Assembly (NCBI GenBank): GCA_021824055.1
Contig: JAKALV010000191.1
Span: 1 to 6,440, forward strand
Length of the DNA stretch: 6,440 nucleotides
From: Acidobacteriota bacterium
GTDB lineage: Bacteria; Acidobacteriota; Vicinamibacteria; Vicinamibacterales; SCN-69-37
Direction of reading: 5' to 3'
Each line of letters starts with the position of its first letter. Positions within the stretch are counted from its first letter, which is position 1. The notes under the pieces were generated by a model. It saw nothing but the letters and a program-made list of their open reading frames with translations. It made no database searches and was not told where the DNA came from. Made by a program: the position numbers and the translations under genes. Of this stretch, positions 1-5,254 are shown piece after piece.

Positions 1-248
1 GTCCCGAGCTGCAGAGCTTTGAAGGGCTCGAGTTCACGCACACCAACGTCGTGCCCCACCTGATCGGCCCTGACAGCGCATACGTGACGGCCGACTACAC
101 CATCAAAGCCAGGACCGGTGATCGCGTCACGGCGGGCGGCGGATTGGCGACCTACCTGCTCTCGAAGGACGCGGACGGCTGGAAGATCCGCCACACGCAT
201 ACGTCGGCCAAGCGCCGCGCCGCCACTGAAGAACATGGCGGCGACTAG
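1..248 (+). CDS. SnoaL/NTF2-like (DUF4440-type) protein, C-terminal part, 5' end outside window
   Basis: This is the last 81 codons of a gene that enters from the left; the reading frame begins at base 3 and stops with TAG at 246-248. The visible protein has alternating strands ending in a segment with DGWKIRHTHTSAKR. That pattern (a Trp-x-Ile core strand followed by a His-rich, Ser-containing strand) is typical of the C-terminal half of SnoaL-like or DUF4440 proteins of the NTF2-like cone fold. These are small cytoplasmic or secreted proteins, either enzymes or ligand binders, whose substrate cannot be read from the fold. The N-terminus, including any signal peptide, is missing, so location and function stay open. 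The end overlaps the cytochrome c start by 14 nt, which suggests translational coupling. The family call is from pattern only; I am more sure that it is coding than of its name. Confidence 0.65.
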   Translation, partial: PELQSFEGLEFTHTNVVPHLIGPDSAYVTADYTIKARTGDRVTAGGGLATYLLSKDADGWKIRHTHTSAKRRAATEEHGGD

Positions 249-831
249 GCCCCGCCGGGCTTGGATCGCGGTGGCGGTGGCCCTCGCGATGACGGCGGGC
301 GCCGCCGCCTGGCTGCGCGGCGCCGGTATCACGAGCCGACGGAAGCCGTGGCCGCTCGAAGAGGCGGCCGCGCGGTCGATGCGGAGATATCTGATCCCGG
401 GCGCGGCACGAAACGCACCAAACCCGGTCTCCCCGACGCCTGAGGCCATTCGCGCGGGCATGGCGCACTTCGCGGATCACTGCGCCACGTGTCACGCGAA
501 CGATGGCAGCGGTGACATCGCACTGGGCCGGTCGATGTTTCCGCCCGCGCCGGACATGCGGAGCGAGGCGACCCAGTCGATGACGGATGGCGAGCTGTTC
601 TACGTCATCGAGCGCGGCATTCCCTTTACGGGCATGCCGGCGTGGGGCAACGGCAGCGCGGAAGGCCGACGCTCCACATGGGAACTCGTGCGCTTCATCC
701 GCCACCTCGGACAGATGACCGACGCGGAGATGCGCGAAATGGAAGACCTGAATCCGCGCAGCCCGGCGGACGAGAAGCAGGCGAAGGACATCGACGACTT
801 TCTATCGGGGCGCGGAAAGATCATTAAGTAA
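235..831 (+). CDS. Monohaem cytochrome c, membrane-anchored or secreted
   Basis: A 198-residue class I c-type cytochrome that carries electrons on the periplasmic side. Residues 7-30 hold two arginines and then a hydrophobic Ala/Val/Leu stretch, which serves as an uncleaved anchor or signal peptide. The haem-binding motif CATCH is at residues 83-87 (bases 481-495). The likely distal haem ligand is Met134 in TGMPAW, about 48 residues later, as expected for this fold. The segment DGELFYVIERGIPFTGMP is characteristic of small cytochromes c of the cytochrome c oxidase/cbb3-like Pfam group. The frame is open further upstream, but ATG 235 gives a sensible signal sequence and a 14-nt overlap with the preceding gene, so I chose it; no strong Shine-Dalgarno is seen. 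The small secreted protein follows after 30 nt, probably in the same operon. The electron partner is unknown. A link to the nearby oxidase is only positional. Confidence 0.9.
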   Translation: MAATRPRRAWIAVAVALAMTAGAAAWLRGAGITSRRKPWPLEEAAARSMRRYLIPGAARNAPNPVSPTPEAIRAGMAHFADHCATCHANDGSGDIALGRSMFPPAPDMRSEATQSMTDGELFYVIERGIPFTGMPAWGNGSAEGRRSTWELVRFIRHLGQMTDAEMREMEDLNPRSPADEKQAKDIDDFLSGRGKIIK

Positions 832-847
832 GTCAACTCGCACACAC

Positions 848-853
848 AAGGAG
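848..853 (+). promoter_or_regulatory. Shine-Dalgarno AAGGAG
   Basis: A six-base match to the anti-Shine-Dalgarno complement lies 8 nt before the ATG at 862. It fixes the start of the small secreted protein and suggests stronger translation than for the upstream cytochrome gene, which has no clear site. Confidence 0.8.
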
Positions 854-861
854 CAAACGTC

Positions 862-1185
862 ATGAGAGCAATTGCAGCAGTGGTGGTAAGCGCGGTGGTG
901 ATGGCGGTGGCGGGGACAGCCGTGATGGCGCATCCGATGACCTATAAGGGAACGGTGGTCTCGGTGGCCGAAGCTAGTCTGCAGGTAAAGGCGATGGACG
1001 ACATGACGAAGAAGGAATCGACCATGACGTTCAAAGTGAACGACAAGACCAAGATATACCGCGGCGAGACGCTGGTAGCGTTTGCGGCAGCGAAGGTGCA
1101 GAAGGACGAGCGCATTGTGGTGACGGTCAATATGGACGAGTCGCCAGACGCGGCACTCGAGATTCGGCTCGCGGCCGCGAAGTAG
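862..1185 (+). CDS. Small secreted beta-rich protein, possible periplasmic metal-binding (DUF5666/CusF-like OB fold)
   Basis: A 107-residue protein of no certain family. Residues 1-23 form a clear signal peptide (hydrophobic Ala/Val core ending VMA), so the mature protein would begin HPMTYKG. The rest alternates short beta strands: a KGTVVSV strand, a charged turn with Met45 and Met48, TMTFKVNDKTKIYRG, and DERIVVTVNMDE. This layout resembles the five-strand OB-like DUF5666 and CusF-type periplasmic proteins. The mature part has His24, Met26, Met45, Met48, Met55 and Met91 as possible soft-metal ligands, but no cysteine and no tryptophan like the one that caps copper in CusF. It follows the cytochrome c gene by 30 nt with a strong ribosome binding site, so co-transcription is likely. 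Its coding status is firm, the fold is a guess from strand pattern, and metal binding is inference. Confidence 0.8.
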   Translation: MRAIAAVVVSAVVMAVAGTAVMAHPMTYKGTVVSVAEASLQVKAMDDMTKKESTMTFKVNDKTKIYRGETLVAFAAAKVQKDERIVVTVNMDESPDAALEIRLAAAK

Positions 1186-1797
1186 TCATCGCAAGACGAA
1201 ACCGGGTCTGGGGATGTTTTCGAACTTTGCTATTTCCATCCTCTCGCCTGACGCCGGACAGTCCTCCGGGGAGATCATGCGCAAACACGGTACAGCGTTC
1301 ACGTCCCAATCGAGGGCCGGGTAGGCACAGTGGGGCTTGACCTTGAAGACCCCCGGCGGATTGACCATTTCTCACGTGCAGGTAGGCCGTGGGTGGCGGG
1401 ACCGGCGAGATGTCGTGAGGAAGGAGCGCGGGCAGGGGAATCTCATGGAAACTGGATACTCCGCCCGCGCAGTTCGCAGACCTCGTCCTCACTACGCGCA
1501 ATCAAGGTGCGCCAACGGTTGGCCGATGGGACGAGCCGGGACTGGACGCCAGCCACGACTCTGGTGCCGGCCGGTCTGCACCAATAACTATCAGTTTGCA
1601 GATCGAAGGTGGATGTCGAACCAGTCGCGCGAACACCAGTTAATGCTCGACACTCGACCGCTCGTTGCCCGCGGGCGCGACGACCCAAGTGCGACCACCG
1701 AGGGTGGGTTCTCGACAGATCCGCGTGCTGAATGCGCAGCGTATCAACGGGCTCGGACCCGACGCAACATGACGATACGGGTCGGCTGGCTTCAGAG
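1186..1797. other. 612-nt stretch without a convincing gene
   Basis: This region lies between two convergent genes whose stops are at 1185 (+) and 1798 (-). Short frames exist on both strands. The best is a 60-residue minus-strand frame at 1186-1368 whose stop directly abuts the stop of the plus-strand gene. It has G/C-rich third positions in its first half but no clear ribosome binding site and no recognisable family. The right half (1500-1790) holds several perfect short inverted repeats: GCCAAC-G-GTTGGC at 1511-1523, TGGTGC/GCACCA at 1562-1583, GCCCGCGGGC at 1667-1676, CCACC/GGTGG at 1695-1707 and CGTATC/GATACG at 1740-1779. No T-tract terminator, tRNA, transposase motif or terminal repeat of an insertion sequence is seen. 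It may be decayed coding sequence or spacer. Confidence 0.5.
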
Positions 1798-2904
1798 TCA
1801 GAACTCCACCTGCCAACCCAACCGGACGATCCAGCGCCTTCGTAGCTGCGGGCCGTCCAACGACTGCGCGACCGGCACCTCTGCTTGGATATGAAAATGC
1901 TGACCTCTGAGGAGGCCGTCTTGCGGATGAACGGTCAGTCCCAACAAAGCGCTGAGCCGCGTCCCGCCTTGGAGGTTCGGATCCTTTGTCGGCTCATCGG
2001 TGACGTCGAGCATGGCATCCGATCCGCGAATGTTCCCCCACCGCTCGCCACGAACACCTCCCGACACACTCATCGAATTCTTGAATTGGCGCGTGATCGA
2101 CCCGCCCAACTGGTAACGGTTTCCGAGTCTGTAGCCGTTGTCGTTTCGGCCGACCCGCACAGTGGATCCAAAGTCAGCGGCCCAGCCCCAAGGCAATGCT
2201 TGTCCCAGATACGTAACACCTGGCAGCAATGAGAAGGTTCCAGATCCGATCTGCATCGGATACTCGATCCGCATACCGGCCATCGTCGCGTCGATCGAGC
2301 CACTAGGCAGGCCGACCCCGCCACCCAATAGGAGCCATTGTCGGGGCGCTTGCCTACCAAGAACCGAAAACATCCCGCGCAGTTCGACGTCACCAATCCC
2401 ATCCGTACGCTCGGCGAAGCTTGCTCCCTCCACGGTCAGGTGGTTCATCTCCTTCCGAATGTATGGAAGCAACGTCATGAGCGTCAGCCTATCGGTCGGG
2501 GCATACATCACCATCCCCATGTGCATTTGCATCGACATGTCCGTGGGCGCGGCAACGAAGTGTTCAAGGGTTCTCGCCGCCGTGGTCCCGCCGGTTCCGA
2601 CGAGGCTACCGTCCATCGATTCCAACATGAACTGATAGCCAACCATCCATTTGCCGGCCTGCCCGGTCATGACATCGAAGGGCACCAAGCCTGGAGCGCC
2701 CATCATTTCAGTCATGCTCCCAGCTTGTCTCGCACCCTGCGGCGCACCGCTGGCTGGCGTCAGCGTGGGCATCTGCATGGCCAGCACCGGCGTCCCCTGC
2801 GGGGGCGGGACAGACTGCGCTCGAACTGGAGCACAGATGGCCAAGGACAAGGCCAAAGCGAGGCCCGACTGGATGACGAGGTCCGTGTGCGGTTTGTGAT
2901 GCAT
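1798..2904 (-). CDS. Methionine-rich outer-membrane beta-barrel protein (transporter-like, Phenol_MetA_deg-type)
   Basis: From the chosen start the protein is 368 residues. Residues 1-29 look like a signal peptide (hydrophobic LALALSLAICAP, cleavage near VRA/QS). The mature N-terminal region to about 70 is Pro/Gln/Met-rich and likely disordered. From about 85 to the end, alternating amphipathic strands separated by polar turns, and the terminal Trp-Gln-Val-Glu-Phe with C-terminal Phe, are the signature of an outer-membrane barrel. APTDRLTLM...LPY at 135-148 is typical of the transporter-like barrels often annotated beside multicopper oxidases. There are 24 methionines (6.5%), including six at alternate positions 123-133. 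It lies 147 nt downstream of the oxidase on the same strand, so an operon is likely. In-frame ATGs at 2931 and 2964 would lengthen it to 377 or 388 residues; none of the three starts has a clear ribosome binding site, so 2904 was chosen for the signal peptide. Export or sequestration of copper is inference. Confidence 0.8.
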   Translation of the reverse strand: MHHKPHTDLVIQSGLALALSLAICAPVRAQSVPPPQGTPVLAMQMPTLTPASGAPQGARQAGSMTEMMGAPGLVPFDVMTGQAGKWMVGYQFMLESMDGSLVGTGGTTAARTLEHFVAAPTDMSMQMHMGMVMYAPTDRLTLMTLLPYIRKEMNHLTVEGASFAERTDGIGDVELRGMFSVLGRQAPRQWLLLGGGVGLPSGSIDATMAGMRIEYPMQIGSGTFSLLPGVTYLGQALPWGWAADFGSTVRVGRNDNGYRLGNRYQLGGSITRQFKNSMSVSGGVRGERWGNIRGSDAMLDVTDEPTKDPNLQGGTRLSALLGLTVHPQDGLLRGQHFHIQAEVPVAQSLDGPQLRRRWIVRLGWQVEF

Positions 2905-3051
2905 GACAGGTAGGCTGCCGGATCGGACCATGGGGCGCTGTACAGTTCTGGACACACGCGGCATGGCCGTGGACGCGACCGGGCAGCCTTGTCGCGGCAG
3001 TGCGGACCGCCGTGAGATTCTGAAGGCGTTCGACGGGGCGTCGGCGCCAGG

Positions 3052-4578
3052 TCAGACCACGCGAAAGTTGCGCATCATGCCCATGTCTTCGTGCTCGAGG
3101 ATATGGCAGTGATACATGAACGTTCCGAGGTGCCTGGAGAACGGGACCTGGACCCTGACCGTTTCTCCAGGCAGCACCAGCACGGTATCAACCCACCCTG
3201 CGTCCGAAATCCCGTCTCGCAGAGAATTCGACCCGCTGCCGTTCCGGCTGAGCACCCGGAACTGTCTGCCGTGCAGGTGCATCGGGTGGGCAGCCTGCAC
3301 ACCCATGCGGCCCGCCACGTTCACAAATTCCCAGATGTGCGTGCTGCCCGCAGACACGATCTCGTCCGCCGCGACCTCATTCATGACGAACGTACGCCCG
3401 CCGATGGTCCACTGCATCCCCAAGAACGCCAGCGGCACGCGCCTGACACGCGCATCGCCCTGAACCGTCCACGACGCATCAAACGCGGATAGACGTGCCG
3501 GCAACTGGAACGGCGGCGCGAGATGACGCCGGGTCCGCAGGGTCATCACTCGCAGGGGGGCGCCATTGGGCACGGCCGAGTTCATCCCCATCATTCCCGC
3601 TCGACCAGCGTCGGCTTCGTTGAAGGCGCGGCTCTCGAGATTGACCTCGGTACCGGCATCAATGGCGCTCAGATCGAGCAGCACGTCCGCCCGTTGTCCT
3701 GGCGCAAGGGTCAGCGCAGCTTGAACGCGGGGACGTTCGAACAAACCCCCGTCCCCACCAATGACGGCCATCTGCAAGCCATGGCTCCACGCCAGCTGGT
3801 AAATGCGGGCGTTCGAGCCATTCAGCAAGCGCACACGAAGCCAGCCGGTGTCGATGTTGCGAATCGTCTCGGCCTGACCGTTGACGATCACCCGGTCGCC
3901 CAGAAATCCGTCCATGCCCCCCATCATGCCGCCGCTCGAGTAGACCAGCTGGTTCCGCCTGTCAAAGCGCCGGTCCTGCAGCACGCAGAACAATTCGGCA
4001 TCGCCGGACGGCAACGACAACGCTTCCTCTTCTGCGTCTCGAACCAGCACGAGGCCCGCCAGTCCGCGATAGACCTGGGGGCCGGTGCGCATATGGGGGT
4101 GAGGGTGATACCAGTACGTACCTGCACGGTTCGTTACCGTGAACTCGTACACGTACTCCGCGCCGTCAGCGATCGCGAGCCGCGGGTGACCGTCGCACGA
4201 CTCCGGGACGTCCAGGCCGTGCCAGTGCACGATGGAGGCCTCTCCAAGCTTGTTCACGAACCGGACGCGGACCCGCTGCCCCGTACGCAGCCGGATCACG
4301 GGGCCGAGATAGGAACCCGGAAGAACCTGAAGGGTGTCGGCCGGTCCTTTCACCAGCGAGCCGGCGAATCGCCACACCTGTGTGGGCGCACCGGGAAGCA
4401 ATGCCGTCTCGCCGGGCGATGCCGTCAGCATCAGATCAACATCGACCTCCGCCTCGGCGCCGAACAACGCCGGTCGCGCGAACATGGCCAACGACGACAG
4501 GCCCGCCAATCGAAGCAGTTCGCGGCGATCCATCGACGAAGGCTGCCCCGACCCAACTTTTCCCTGCTCTGAACGCAT
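3052..4578 (-). CDS. CueO-like periplasmic multicopper oxidase (Tat-exported)
   Basis: A 508-residue three-cupredoxin oxidase, close to the 516 of E. coli CueO. Such enzymes oxidise Cu(I) or other substrates and reduce O2 to water in the periplasm. All copper motifs are present: HWHG at 118-121, HPHPH at 158-162, HPMHLHG at 431-437 and HCHILEHEDMGMM at 490-502. By alignment to CueO, Cys491, His431, His496 and axial Met501 form the type 1 site, and the other motif histidines form the trinuclear cluster. The N-terminus has DRRELLRLAG at about 17-26 followed by a hydrophobic stretch to about 42, a Tat signal, suiting a cofactor enzyme folded before export. Domains are roughly 55-180, 190-350 and 370-508. 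The methionine-rich helix inserted in CueO is not seen; instead short Met clusters occur at 218-222 and 329-332. The start at 4578 is supported by AGGAG 8 nt upstream. The barrel gene follows downstream. Confidence 0.95.
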   Translation of the reverse strand: MRSEQGKVGSGQPSSMDRRELLRLAGLSSLAMFARPALFGAEAEVDVDLMLTASPGETALLPGAPTQVWRFAGSLVKGPADTLQVLPGSYLGPVIRLRTGQRVRVRFVNKLGEASIVHWHGLDVPESCDGHPRLAIADGAEYVYEFTVTNRAGTYWYHPHPHMRTGPQVYRGLAGLVLVRDAEEEALSLPSGDAELFCVLQDRRFDRRNQLVYSSGGMMGGMDGFLGDRVIVNGQAETIRNIDTGWLRVRLLNGSNARIYQLAWSHGLQMAVIGGDGGLFERPRVQAALTLAPGQRADVLLDLSAIDAGTEVNLESRAFNEADAGRAGMMGMNSAVPNGAPLRVMTLRTRRHLAPPFQLPARLSAFDASWTVQGDARVRRVPLAFLGMQWTIGGRTFVMNEVAADEIVSAGSTHIWEFVNVAGRMGVQAAHPMHLHGRQFRVLSRNGSGSNSLRDGISDAGWVDTVLVLPGETVRVQVPFSRHLGTFMYHCHILEHEDMGMMRNFRVV

Positions 4579-4746
4579 CTTAAGATCTCCTCAGTGAGCT
4601 TAAGTGCAAGATACATTCCGGGTTGGCGTGTCACTTGAGGAGCACGCACTGGCGCGCGTCCGGCCGGAAAACACGCGCCGGCGCTGGAAACTCCGCTGTT
4701 CGATTGTGGATAGGACGAGGGCCACACTCGGTGTGATAGTAATCAA
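4579..4746. promoter_or_regulatory. Divergent promoter region between oxidase and lipoprotein genes
   Basis: These 168 nt must carry the start signals of both the oxidase (-) and the lipoprotein (+). Visible elements are: CTTAAG at 4579-4584 and 4599-4604, 20 bp apart; an imperfect inverted repeat CTTAAGTG/CACTTGAG at 4599-4606 and 4632-4639 (7 of 8); an imperfect stem of 9 positions (8 paired) at 4651-4659/4671-4679 containing the palindrome TCCGGCCGGA at 4659-4668; and CACAC-TCG-GTGTG at 4723-4735, ending 11 nt before the lipoprotein ATG. I do not see a clean -35/-10 pair. On the minus strand GTGACA and TATCTT occur with a short 15-nt spacer. No recognisable CueR, CsoR or CopY operator is present. 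Confidence 0.5.
4587..4591 (-). promoter_or_regulatory. Shine-Dalgarno AGGAG of the multicopper oxidase
   Basis: Read on the minus strand, AGGAG lies 8 nt before the ATG at 4578 and decides that start over the internal Met16, which sits just before the twin arginines. It lies between two CTTAAG palindromes at 4579-4584 and 4599-4604. Confidence 0.75.
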
Positions 4747-5211
4747 ATGAACCGAATATTCGCAGTGGCTCTGTTGACGTGCTTCGCGGCGGCGTGTGGC
4801 ACCAGCTCTCCAACGACGGCGACGATGTCGACAACCATGGCCGGAACATGGGCCGGAACCGCGTCGGATTCCAGCACTTCGATGGGCACGGGCAGCATGA
4901 TGGGCCAGGCTGGCCTGGGAACGATGACATGGCCGCTCACGCAGAGTGGGGGCACCGTCACGGGTTCAATGAGCTTCGCCGGCATGCCAGGCGGGATGCC
5001 TGGCGTTTTCTCGGGCACGATGTCCGGCGACGAAATGGCGTTCACGATGGATCTGCCGGTCAACAGCATGATGTCGTCCGGCTGTACGGCGCGAGCCACG
5101 GGCATGGCCCATGTCGACAGCGCGAGGACGACCATGAGCGGCACCTACGGCGGCACGAATTCCTGCACCGGCGTCTTCACCAACGGCCAGATGACGATGG
5201 CGCGGCGCTGA
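4747..5211 (+). CDS. Methionine-rich lipoprotein, calycin-like small beta protein
   Basis: A 154-residue protein with a short signal peptide and lipobox-like AAAC giving Cys17 as the likely lipidated residue, followed by a Ser/Thr linker. The -3 position is Ala rather than the usual Leu, so the lipobox is weak; Cys12 is a less likely alternative. The mature part repeats short strands of the type GTWAGT, LTQSGGTVTGSMSF, GVFSGTMSG and DEMAFTMDLP, a pattern seen in small calycin-like lipoproteins of GC-rich soil bacteria. Cys113 and Cys140, in SGC and NSCTGVFTNG, may form a disulphide. Nineteen of the 154 residues are methionine (12%), many in MM or GM turns, far above usual content. It is divergent from the oxidase gene and convergent with the protease gene (43 nt apart). 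No strong ribosome binding site is visible before ATG 4747. Cu(I) binding is inferred from methionine content and neighbours; no enzyme motif is seen. Confidence 0.8.
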   Translation: MNRIFAVALLTCFAAACGTSSPTTATMSTTMAGTWAGTASDSSTSMGTGSMMGQAGLGTMTWPLTQSGGTVTGSMSFAGMPGGMPGVFSGTMSGDEMAFTMDLPVNSMMSSGCTARATGMAHVDSARTTMSGTYGGTNSCTGVFTNGQMTMARR

Positions 5212-5254
5212 GAAGTGCTGTGAGCCAGCCCCGCCCTTCATCGGAGTTCTTCGA

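Noticed and set aside
118..234. Longer 237-residue start for the cytochrome c gene
   Set aside because: The extension is Arg/Ser-rich, lies within the upstream SnoaL-like coding frame and would bury the signal sequence; ATG 235 fits better.
1754..1785. CGGACCCG/CGGGTCGG hairpin as terminator of the oxidase-barrel transcript
   Set aside because: One mismatch, a 16-nt loop and no T-tract on the minus strand; too weak to call an intrinsic terminator.
1186..1797. Degraded insertion sequence
   Set aside because: No transposase motif in any frame and no paired terminal inverted repeats or target duplication found by eye.
2138..2913. Plus-strand frames of 165 and 191 codons opposite the barrel protein gene
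   Set aside because: No recognisable fold, while the minus strand encodes a signal peptide, amphipathic strands and C-terminal Phe.
2938..2945. CTGTACAG palindrome upstream of the barrel gene as a CopY-like copper operator
   Set aside because: Only 8 bp, it lacks the TACA-NN-TGTA spacing, and it falls inside the possible extended coding frame.
3523..4572. 349-codon plus-strand open frame antisense to the multicopper oxidase
   Set aside because: It lies wholly inside a gene with all copper motifs on the other strand; its translation is His/Arg/Gln-rich with no domain, as expected of a GC-rich shadow frame.
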